DNA of 64,000 nt from Isoetes taiwanensis (Eukaryota; Streptophyta; Lycopodiopsida; Isoetales; Isoetaceae): assembly GCA_021234155.1 (NCBI GenBank), contig JAJEKV010000079.1, positions 62,001-126,000 on the forward strand, read 5' to 3'. The notes beneath the pieces were generated by a model. That model searched no databases and had not been told where the DNA came from. It was given only the letters and a program-made list of their open reading frames with translations. A program made the translations under genes and the position numbers. Every line of letters begins with the position of its first letter. Position 1 is the stretch's first letter. Below, piece after piece: positions 20,016 to 30,322 of this stretch.

Positions 20016-23000
20016 GACTTGGTTTGTGTGGTGTTTTTTATGGTATAGACTGTAGTTGGGAGTTTGATGGTGTTGGCAACAATGTTTATGAAGTGAAACA
20101 ATAGAGATGCAAGTGACGTAAGTGATGCAAGTGGGGTTGCATTGTCCTGATGATGAAGGATCAATTGTGTTTAAAAGTGTTTGCAATATTGTATGATATA
20201 ATTATATAAGTATGCATTTCAAGGTGTTGTGTTTGAACCTTCAATCCTTTAATGAATCTAAATTGCATGACATTTGTGTTTACTAATTTGGTCTATAAAA
20301 GTATGCATTAAGAATATTGTTGTAAATTGATGCTCATTATATAACAACTGAAGTTACTGATATGATCATATAAAATGGACAATATGTGTTAACATCTCAT
20401 GCACTTATATTTGTATGGTCCCCAATTGCCCTTTTTAGAGGATTTTATAAGAGTTCATAAGCGAGTTGGCAGTCAACTATTTCCTTGCATATTAATGATA
20501 AGATTTAAGCGGCATGCCACAATAGACATTAGCTCGTATGATTATGCACGTTCTCATATACAAAGATAACAAAAAGGATAGGATGCACTAAAGAAATGCA
20601 AAGTCCAATGATACAACTACATGAAGAAATCTAGACAAAACCAACAATTTGGAGATGGTGATATGGGATAGCTGCTAAGGTTAACGAACACAATGTTGAA
20701 CAGACAACAATGAAAAAACAATTTCCTTTCGCATTTAATGGTAGGAATTGCGTTTGCATAATCCTTTTTAGAACATGGCAACAATTATAAGTTGATTTGC
20801 TTTTTCATGTTCGGCCCTGTTTAGGTTGCATACTGTGTGCCTTGTTAAAGCACCATGTTGCAGTTAGCAATACCGAAGGCTTCAATGAAAGCAAAACCAG
20901 AGACCTCAAGCATGACTTGGACATGGCTCTCTCAATATGAAATCAAAAAGCATGTATTGAAGTGTATACTAAAACATTTATGTACTGGCCAGCTGCAACT
21001 TGGCTACCATTTCTTAATATCGGTTGTCACACAGTCAGCTACACCCTTTTCTTTTTCTCCTCCCCTATGACAATTTACCAAACTCAGATATAGAAAAATA
21101 TAAGGCCACATGACAACAAAGCAAACTATCATGAGGACAATAAATGTCCTCTTACCTTGCACAACAGGAATGATTAAACATTAATTTTGCAAGTCTGGTT
21201 ATGTTGCTTCAAGATAATCAAACCAATGCACTGCCATGAGCAAGTTACTTCGCCCACATGCTTTGGCCAGACACCTCACGTTGAGCAAAAGTTGCATATA
21301 AGAACAACTACGTCTTGTAATTTTAACTAAACTACATTGTCAAATTCACAAATTCCTACCAACATAATGCAATTCTAATACATATGATACATTGATAATC
21401 AAAGTTAGTTCACTGGCTCCAGAACTTCCTTTTAAAATTGAATACAAAGAATTTGCTTTTAAAATTGAATAAGTGTCCTATCCTAAACCACAACAGTCAA
21501 ATTTACCAAAACATATGAAAGCGGCTTCTTTCGAAAACATTATTGCCTTTGAGGCATCGAGCATAAGCTGCCCCCTGCGTACCAGAGTCATACTCTAGAA
21601 AACGATTAATGACCTCTAGAAAATAGTTATTCCAAGAAAAGATTCGACAAACATCTCAATAATAATAATTTTTTGTGTTAACTCCCAAAGTGAGATTGGA
21701 AAATACTATCCACTTCTATAAATGGTTGGTAATTAAGTAACCTATAGAAGGATAGAAGGACAGGTCCAAAATAACTTGCAATAAAGGAGCATGCACAGGT
21801 TTGCCAGGATATCATCTAATTCTTTGTTAAGTATATGCCTCGTTCCAATATAGAATGCATTCAAAATAAAGTCTTGCATTTAAGCTAGATGCATGCAAAC
21901 AAACGTTGAAATAAGCAAGAAAATGCAACCATCAGTTGGAAAATAATGCAAGTTGTACCTAATAAACAACCAGCATAATTTCAAACCAAGGGGCCCAAAA
22001 TGAACATCAAATTACACAATATGTTACATGAGCAATCAAAATATTCAAAGTATGTTGCAAGATCTCAGTTTAAGCAATGCTAGACATGAAGAAAAACTTG
22101 AAAGAAAATCGGTTAAAACCATACTCCTGCATGCAATGCCTAGAGCTTGGCACGGAAGAAGCTAGAAAACACTCTTTTGATGACATGGGAGAAGTAGATA
22201 TTTCATATTCCATGAGATAAACAGAATTCAGACCATGTCATGAACTCTAGTACTTACAAAAAACATTTGGCTGCCGCTGCACACCGAGTAGAGACCAATA
22301 TGAATGCTTTAAGAACTTGAGCAAACAAAATTGTAAATTACACGTCCAAACCCCAGTTGTTTCTCACAGGGTAACTCGATGGAACTGAAATTACACTCAA
22401 GAAAAGATAGATATTAGACATAAGAACCTTGAATTTGGGTACTCACACAAATGTTTCTTATCATGATGACATAGAAATCAACATGCAGAAATTGTCCTTG
22501 ATCTTTGGCAGTGGGAAGTTCTAGTCCAAATAGATATCTATAGAACTTTAAAGAAAGATGTTAAAGCCAAATTTAGTTGCTCTAAATGCAACTGGATAAC
22601 TGCCATATACCAGCAAAGAAATCTGCAGATAACAAAACTCTGTAGAATATCAAAGTGCTGTCTTTAACTGAGGGGTTCCAGCAATAATTTTCTGTTTACC
22701 TCTTGCAGCACATGGATAGCTATTGATTTGTAGAATGTGCCGCTTTGCCTTTGAGATATAGTAAGTCCCCAAAAGAGAGATGTTGCAAAAAACAAACACC
22801 TAACAGTGAGGCATGACCTATACAAAGTTAAATCTGGAAACATTGGCTAGAAAATGCTCTACAAATGAAAGATGTTAAGAAGGTTTTTAGAAACTGTAGA
22901 TATGACTATTGTATGTCCAAAACATTTTTGTCCAATAAAAAGTAATGCTACATGAATAAATATTATGAAGCAAAGAAATATATAATTTTCAAACCGCTGA

Positions 23001-23453
23001 AATACATTACTGCCCATGAAATTCAAAACAACTGCAATAATTTTCTTATCCCTGATGATGTGTTGTTAGGGGTTGCAGCCTTCCAGGGAATGTGATAATA
23101 TTCATCGTCCTTAAAAATATGTGGCCTCGACAATGGAATGCACTGGAGATAGAACTACTTTGTTGTAACCTGAACATTAAGCAGCAAAAACAGATACGAA
23201 ATGTAAAGAATAGATCCTTTGCCAACATGTTACCGATGTAAAGCCTAAGTATTTTGCAGGTTATATTGGAATATCTCTCTAGCAGCAACGAAGACGTGAA
23301 TCAACAACAAACACATAAAAGGGCAGACATAAAACATATTGCTGTGAACTTATTGCAAGAAAGCATGAAACTGTAATCAGAAGGGCAAAAGCAATAATGA
23401 TGGCATTGTGGAGATGAACACATCTCAAAAATGAAAACATAAGCATTACTTAC
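20016..23453. other. AT-rich region, introns or intergenic DNA of a minus-strand gene
   Basis: No complete open frame or known domain. At about 23130-23040 on the minus strand, after a CTCCAG acceptor-like site, a coding-looking stretch reads RPHIFKDDEYYHIPWKAA. With the exon at 23454 this hints at a host gene running right to left, but I cannot identify it. Confidence 0.3.
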
Positions 23454-23571
23454 AATTTGAGAGAAGCTATTTCAAAAACTCGAACCTGCAAAACATAAGT
23501 CCAAATCGATGCACTGAAAGAGTCACAGATGATCAAAGCGTATTCGGCAAAATTGGAACTATTAACACGGA
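23454..23571 (-). pseudogene. Downstream half of a host exon split by the MULE
   Basis: On the minus strand this half ends in a strong donor, CTCAAATT followed by GTAAGTAATG. Joined at the 9-bp target duplication to 33498-33544, it gives a 165-nt exon with one frame open throughout (translation includes FAEYALIICDSFSAS and TYVLQVRVFEIASLK). The protein is not recognised. Confidence 0.45.
23563..23571. repeat. 9-bp target-site duplication, left copy (TAACACGGA)
   Basis: Identical to 33489-33497. Nine base pairs is the standard MULE duplication length. Confidence 0.95.
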
Positions 23572-23850
23572 GGAAGTCCGTATATGTCATCCGGGATGTG
23601 GTTTATCCGGACAAATCTGCGGTGGTTTTTCCGGACTTCCGGAATCAGCCACCCCCATCCCATCCGATCCCCATGGCATGCTGGGGATCCTCAACCCATG
23701 CCTCATTCAACGTCGCTGCATGGCATACCCGCATGGATCATCCCGGATGCATGGCATACCCGCATGGATCCATGCCAATCTTTCATTAAAGCCTTCCTGC
23801 CCACCATGGTACATCAGGTACATCCCTCACACCACTCGAACCAGATCCGG
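23572..23850 (+). repeat. Left terminal inverted repeat of the MULE
   Basis: The first ~105 bp match the right end almost perfectly; the following ~170 bp match with small indels, including a duplicated gcatggcatacccgcatgga. The tip itself contains GGAAGTCCG and, ~60 bp inward, CCGGACTTCC, so each end can fold on itself. Confidence 0.93.
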
Positions 23851-23989
23851 CCACAAAGGTACATCAGGGACCTGCCACAAAGGTGCAAATCGTAGTAGGT
23901 CATGATTAGATTGGCCAACTAACCTGAAAATTTAGTACAATGTTTTAATTAAGTGCAGTCCTTTAAATAAATAAGTGGTATAAAAAACA

Positions 23990-25668
23990 AGGTTATTCAG
24001 GACATGGTTATTGAGGACAAATATCCTCTAAGGTCAATCAGGACATAGGTCCTCTAAGGTTAATCAGGACACATGTCCCTTCAGGTTAATCAGGACAAAT
24101 GTCCTGTAAGGTTAATCAGGACATAGGTCCTATATGGTTATTCAGGACAAATGTCCTCTAAGGTTAATCAGGACATAGGTCCCCTAAGGTTAATCAGGAC
24201 AAATGTCCTTTAAGGTTAATCAGGACATAGGTCCTATATGGTTATTCAGGACAAATGTCCTTTAAGGTTAATCAGGACATAGGTCCTTTAAGGTTATTCA
24301 GGACACATGTCCTCTAAGGTTAGTCAGGACATAGGTCCTATATGGTTATTCAGGACATAGGTCCTTCAAGGTTAATCAGGACATAGGTCCTATATGGTTA
24401 TTCATGACATGTCCTCTAAGGTTAATCAGGACATAGGTCCTATATGGTTATTCAGGGACACATGTCCTCTAAGGTTAGTCGACATAGGTCCTTTAAGGCT
24501 AATCGGGACATAGGTCCTCATATGGTTATTCAGGACAAATGTCCTTCAAGGTTAATCGGACATAGGTCCTATATGGTTATTCAGACATGTCCCTTAAGGT
24601 TAATCGTGACATAGGTCCTATATGGTTATTCAGGACAAATGTCCTTCAAGGTTAATCAGGACATAGGTCCCCTAAGGTTAATCAGGACAAATGTCCCTTA
24701 AGGTTAATCAGGACATAGGTCCTATATGGTTATTCAGGACAAATGTCCTTTAAGGTTAATCAGGACATAGGTCCTTTAAGGTTATTCAGGACACATGTCC
24801 TCTAAGGTTAGTCAGGACATAGGTCCTATATGGTTATTCAGGACATAGGTCCTTCAAGGTTAATCAGACATAGGTCCTATATGGTTATTCATGACATGTC
24901 CTCTAAGGTTAATCAGGACATAGGTCCTATATGGTTATTCGGGACACATGTCCTCTAAGGTTAGTCGGGACATAGGTCCTTTAAGGCTAATCGACATAGG
25001 TCCTCAGATGGTTATTCGGACAAATGTCCTTCAAGGTTAATCGTGACATAGGTCCTATATGGTTATTCGTGACATGTCCTCTAAGGTTAATCGGGACATA
25101 GGTCCTATATGGTTATTCGTGACAAATGTCCTTCAAGGTTAATCAGACATAGGTCCCTATAGGTTAATCGTGACAAATGTCCCTTAAGGTTAATCGGGAC
25201 ATAGGTCCTATATGGTTATTCAGACAAATGTCCTTTAAGGTTAATCGTGACATAGGGCCTTTAAGGTTATTCAGACACATGTCCTCTAAGGTTAGTCAGG
25301 ACATAGGTCCTATATGGTTATTCCGGGACAAATGTCCTTTAAGGTTAATCGTGACATAGGGCCTTTTAAGGTTATTCAGACACATGTCCTCTAAGGTTAG
25401 TCGTGACATAGGTCCTATATGGTTATTCGTGGACAAATGTCCTTTAAGGTTAATCAGGACATAGGTCCTTCAAGGTTTTTCAGGACACATGTCCTCTAAG
25501 GTTAGTCAGGACATAGGTCCTATATGGTTATTCAGGACAAATGTCCTTTAAGGTTAATCAGGACATAGGTCCTATATGGTTATTCAGGACATGTCCCTTA
25601 AGGTTAATCAGGACATAGGTCCTATATGGTTATTCAGGACAAATGTCCTTTAAGGTTAATCAGGACTA
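23990..25668 (+). repeat. 26-bp minisatellite, left array (about 60 units)
   Basis: Each unit has a 12-bp linker, such as aaggttaatc or atatggttattc, and the 14-bp palindrome AGGACATAGGTCCT or AGGACAAATGTCCT. The two palindrome types largely alternate, giving a 52-bp higher-order unit. Later units often have cgtgac, cgggac or cggac in place of caggac. It lies between the left TIR and the Ulp1-like gene. Confidence 0.95.
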
Positions 25669-25931
25669 GGGTTTAATTTGGTCATGGTTTAGGTTTAGGG
25701 TTAATGAAGACAATGATCTCTTGTGGTTAAGTCTGACATGGTCATGGCAGACCAAAGATTCAAATATCTGAACATTATTGCTTTTCCTGCAGTTCTTACA
25801 TAGGAGGTGACTCACACCACTCGTGTTTTGCCAAGTGTCATTACTTGGTAGTGGGGTCGAAAGTTTCCCTTCTTTGCAACGGCTCTTGGCTATGGCGAAT
25901 TTGCACCAGTTCCGCCAGCAATGTGCGCACC

Positions 25932-28307
25932 ATGGCCCAGAAGTCGGATCCTTCTTCGGACTTCAAGACAGAGACATGTGGGTTCTTAAACCCGGCCTGG
26001 ATGAGGATTCGAACTCAATCCTCCGAGAAGAAGAGGAGTCGATTTGCCATCGACGAGGAAGCTAATCACCTCGAGACCTCAAGAATTTCCCACCTCCGCA
26101 GAAGGGCCCAGAAAAACAATAATGCATCCCCGCCTCTTTCGAGGATAGTGAAGAGGGCAAGGAGGGCCTATATGGTTAATGTGGGAGCCGCCCCTCCAGA
26201 GGTTGATGCCTGCATTCTGAGGAGGACTCTAAATAGATGAGGAGGCTTTGGGAGCCGGAGGTACTATTACCCCAAGAAAAGCAAGCATTGCCGCTTGTTC
26301 CGTGGTTGTGCTTGGTCATCACAGCAGGAGAGAGCTTACTCCGTGAAACATCTCAAACAGCCCATGACTCGCATGTTCAAAAAGTGTGATGCCTAAAGGT
26401 AGAAGAAATGGTGGCGAGCCCAAACAAAGAGAAGACCGTGCCGTGACTTACTAAATAATTGGAAATATAGGATTGATGCTCAATACAGTGGAGGGTTAAT
26501 CGAAAAAGATTTTTGAAGAGGTCGAAGGTGGATGCGCTTCATAGGAGCCTAACCGGTGGAAAACATGGCCGACGGGTCGGAAAGAGGCAGCCATTCGTAG
26601 ATATGCACAGAGTATGTCGAGAGAAGAGCTACGAGTGGGACAGGATAGGAAAAAAATGGCCCTGCATAAGAAAAAACATTAAAGATACATACAATATTGA
26701 TTATCAATCTGGACAGGGAATGGAATGAGGAGGAATATGACAGGGAGATAAAGAATTGCATGGATGAGTTACAGGCCGAGTTGCTTGGCTGCACTCCAGT
26801 AGAGCCGACATCTCCTTCGACTCCTGTGACCAAATTGATGAAACTACGCATAAAAATCTCACCGAAGTATGTTTGGCTGCTCTGTGAAGCCTAAGGAAAA
26901 GTTACCGATTCTCGATATGGCGAGCCCAGCCCCCAATTGCAAAATCCCACCAATCTTGTCAATCTCGAAGATATTGAAGCCCCCTCAAGTGCCAGCCAAC
27001 CCTAACACTGGACAAGTACTAACTCAATTCAGATTTCTGGCGAGCTTTGATTTTGTCGCGAGAAGGTGGAGGATCTGAACACCATGTTCAAGTCGGCTGT
27101 CGAAGAGGAAGGGCAAATCAACCAAAAAGGTCGGTGGTCCCAATCTCTCTTATAATTGCCAATGGCCCCTCCATATACGAAGCCCTTTGTGGGCCTGGGG
27201 AGCAGAGAAGAGAGGGGAATTTGTCATCAACATGGCAGAGGCTTCCAGTTTTGAGCATCATGGAACAGACCACCCGGAGAGGATGTTTGCCTCCTGGGTC
27301 AACGAGCAATGTGTTGGGTCTTATATGATGTGAGTGGGGTGACCCTTTTTTGTTTGTTGCTGATTTTTTAGAGTCTAATACAGTTAGCACAGGATTCTGT
27401 CGCACACAATTCCACTTGAAGAAAGAAAGAAGCATCTGTTCTTTCATCCCGGGCTTTTGGGTCTGTACGTGAATGGGACACGCCAGCTATGGACCAAACT
27501 AATCCCTCCAAAACCAGATAATTACCCTGAATTCTACTGGATGCCTGTGTGCATGAAGTAAGAAACTTCGGATTTGTAGCTTAGCTTACCTCGGAAAAGT
27601 CATTCACATCTTGTTTTTCTTGCAGTTCTCACTGGAGCCTCTTCACTTACTGTGCCAACGATTCAGTCTGCCAGGCTCTAGGAATAGATTCTCCCACCGG
27701 TAGGTCACTTCCGACTCCATGAAGAACTGCATGGGAAAAACAAACCGCCTAAGCCGGTTTATGGAGTGAGTGCATTCTACTCATGATGTTCTTCCAAATT
27801 AGCTAAACTTTTGAATTTCTGATTGAATTGTAAATGTTGCAGATTTGTTGCAGAGGTACATGCAGAATGGGGCCTACATGTGCCAGAATGGATCATCACG
27901 CCAGTGGTGGAGATGCGCTGTCCCGAGCAAGACAATGGTTCGGACTGTGGAATTTACACAATCTTGTATGCAAGGCGATTACTTGAGGATTTTGTCGTTA
28001 ATGCTGACGCCGACACCCGAGAGGTATGGCATACAGATTTGAGCCTTTTAATATCTGGTTCTTTTTTTCCCGGTCTTGTTGGTTGAATATCTTTGTTTAT
28101 TTTATCGAGGTTAGTCCCCTTGGTTCAAAAAGTTGATGTTAGTAGTTGCAGGAATACCTTCACTGTCCTCCTAGGGAAACTCCATCAAGCTGTAGTGGTT
28201 GCCAAGAATTCGGGGAAGAAGAGCCTGAAGACAAAATAGCAGCAGAAAATTCCTTTCAATGCTTACAGACTGGTCTATGTAATCTGAATAGGGTTTATGT
28301 GATCTGA
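25932..28307 (+). CDS. Ulp1-like cysteine protease (C48 family), spliced; 5' exons uncertain
   Basis: Peptidase of the SUMO-deconjugating Ulp1 family. The 3' half can be modelled with three GT-AG introns: 27558-27625 (68 nt), 27704-27842 (139 nt) and 28024-28151 (128 nt), stop at 28305-28307. Spliced, the catalytic region reads CMNSHWSLFTYC (His codon 27630-27632), ALGIDSPTG (Asp 27687-27689) and RCPEQDNGSDCGIYTILYA (Gln 27928-27930, Cys 27946-27948), the full His-Asp-Gln-Cys set with normal spacing. The intron after codon AA-T restores Met-Asn-Ser-His-Trp exactly. A plausible N-terminal exon is 25932-26240 (MAQKSDPSSDFKTET..., Arg/Lys-rich); the exons between 26240 and 27388 could not be joined cleanly. 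Likely nuclear, acting on SUMO conjugates if active. Confidence 0.75.
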
Positions 28308-28375
28308 TCAGGTTTATGTAATCCCACTATTTCCATGTGATCTTAACCTATTTCTATGTAATCTTTCTATGTAAC

Positions 28376-29180
28376 CACTGAAAACGCATGTCCTGACTAA
28401 CCACTGAATACACATGTCTTGATTAACCACTGAATACCTATGTCCTGATTAACCACTCAGGACCTATGTCCTGATTAAACACTGAAGGACCTATGTCCTG
28501 ATAAACCCTAAAAGCAAATGTCTTGATAAACCAAAAAGGACCTATGTCTTCAATAACCATAGGAGCAAATGTCCTGAATAAACATGTCTACATTAAACAT
28601 GTCCCCGATTAACCATCAATACCTATGTCCTCAGCAACCACTCGTGACCTATGTCTGATTAAACACTGAGGACCTATGTCCTGATTAAACACTGAGGACC
28701 TATGTCCTGATTAAACACTGAGGACCTATGTCCTGATTAAACACTGAGGACCTATGTCCTGATTAAACACTGGGGACCTATGTCCTGATTAAACACCGGG
28801 GACCTATGTCCTTAAACACCGGGGACCTATGTCCTGATTAAACACCGAGGACCTATGTCCCGATTAAACACCGAGGACCTATGTCCCGATTAAACACCGA
28901 GGACCTATGTCCTGATTAAACACTGGGGACCTATGTCCTGATTAAACACTGAGGACCTATGTCCTGATTAAACACTGGGGACCTATGTCCTGATTAAACA
29001 CTAAAAGCAAATGTCTTGATAAACCAAAAAGGACCTATGTCTTCAATAACCATAGAAGCAAATGTCCTGATTAAACATGGCTGGATTAAACATGTCCTGA
29101 TTAAACATGGCTAGATTAAACATGTCTTGATTAACCCTAAAAGCAAATGTCCTCAATAGACATGTCTTGAGTAACCATAG
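28376..29180 (-). repeat. 26-bp minisatellite, right array (about 30 units, opposite sense)
   Basis: Units read gattaaacactg plus aggacctatgtcct, the reverse complement of the left array's palindrome unit. The central part is very homogeneous; the flanks are diverged. It lies between the Ulp1-like gene and the acidic-protein gene. Stray monomers also occur at 30240-30310 and at 32545-32605. Confidence 0.93.
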
Positions 29181-29394
29181 AAGCTTGTGAAAATTGTTAA
29201 GGGTTTGAAATTCACGACCTTGTAGTGTTTGCCACCTCGTCATTTATTTGCCACCTCACCTTGTTCTACCTTGTTCTACCTAAAAAATTGGCTCATTATC
29301 CACATTTCATCTTGCGAAATTTGTTTAAGGGTTGCTAATCTCAAAACAAATAAACGTTCAATTTTGTTGTAAGGATTATCTAGCTTATATATAC

Positions 29395-29596
29395 TCTATT
29401 TTCTAGCTTATAAATACGAAATTTTTAGGTTATATATACGAAATTTTTCCGGTTGAAATACGAATACGAAATTTTTTAGGTTAACATACGAAATTTTTTA
29501 GGTTAACATACGAATTTTTTAGATTAACTACGAATTTTTTAGGTTATATACTGACTTCGAATTTTCATTTCACACAATTTTCATTGCCAGAGGAAG
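29395..29596 (+). promoter_or_regulatory. AT-rich tandem repeat and candidate promoter of the acidic-protein gene
   Basis: Repeats of tacgaaattttttaggtta with several TATA-like motifs (ttatatatactc, cttataaatacg near 29410), ending just before the ATG at 29597. The position suits a core promoter; which TATA is used cannot be told. Confidence 0.45.
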
Positions 29597-30079
29597 ATGT
29601 CGAAGCGATTGGCAGCGGAAGGCGATCTTTCTTCTCCTTCTTCTCCTAAGAGGAGAAAATTACTGGATGTGCCTTTTGCGCAGGCGTTGCAGATGGCACC
29701 TGCGGAAAGGGACCTTCCTTCTTCTTCTTCTCCTAAGAGGAGAAAATTGCTGGATGTGCCTTTTGTGCAAAAGCGCGGGTTCCTGATGGCACCAGGTAAT
29801 TCCGGGCCATTTGAGGAGTCGGAGGCAGAATCCTGCAAGGATTACTCTGATTTCTCCTCCTCTGATTCATCATCTGACTACACCTCCTGTGAGGAGGAGG
29901 AGGAGGCCTTAGAAGACACTGACTCTTCTGAGGCCTTTTTTGACGTGCCTTCCTCTGAGGAGTCCGAGGAAGAGGGAATTGAAGATCTGGATGTCTCCTC
30001 GAAAGCCTCCACTGCAGGTAGCTGTTCTGATTACTCGGAGGATGAAGCCGAGTTTGAAGAAATGAAGAAGCTTCTCTAA
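29597..30079 (+). CDS. Acidic, Ser-rich 160-aa protein with two NLS-like repeats
   Basis: Single uninterrupted exon, ATG at 29597, TAA at 30077-30079. The N-terminus holds a duplicated module, SSPSSPKRRKLLDVPFAQ and SSSSPKRRKLLDVPFVQ, each with a KRRK basic cluster typical of a nuclear localisation signal. Residues ~75-155 are mostly Glu, Asp and Ser (CEEEEEALEDTDSSEAFF, SSEESEEEGIEDLD), with many casein-kinase-2-like sites. No known fold. It sits between the right minisatellite array and the 3' end of the transposase gene, which converges on it. An intact frame in an element whose transposase is broken argues that it is a real gene. The role is unknown; acidic nuclear proteins can act in transcription or as histone-binding factors, but nothing here proves that. 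Confidence 0.65.
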   Translation: MSKRLAAEGDLSSPSSPKRRKLLDVPFAQALQMAPAERDLPSSSSPKRRKLLDVPFVQKRGFLMAPGNSGPFEESEAESCKDYSDFSSSDSSSDYTSCEEEEEALEDTDSSEAFFDVPSSEESEEEGIEDLDVSSKASTAGSCSDYSEDEAEFEEMKKLL

Positions 30080-30322
30080 CCTCTCTGACCTCTTTTTTTT
30101 TGGTGCATAATGTTAAATTTGTTATCTTGGGAATCCTCTGGTACATTCTGTACATGTCAATCGCTCATGGGCTTTTTTGTTATAAATGAAATGACTTCTT
30201 ATTTGAAAATTGTTCTTGTCATTAGGTTTCTTGTCATTCTGTCTTGATTAACCCCAGGACCTATGTCCTGATTAACCAAGTCCTATTTAAACATGTCCTG
30301 ATTAACTCTTGACAAATCAATT

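Noticed and set aside
23529-23905. Overlapping plus-strand frames in the left TIR
   Set aside because: The same frames appear in the right TIR; they come from the inverted repeat and carry no known domain.
23990-29180. Regularly spaced palindromic repeats resembling a CRISPR array
   Set aside because: The 26-bp units are back to back with no unique spacers, and the genome is a plant's.
29581-30155. Minus-strand frames of 85 and 140 codons opposite the acidic-protein gene
   Set aside because: Shadows of the plus-strand acidic ORF; the plus-strand reading has the clear repeated module and a good start.
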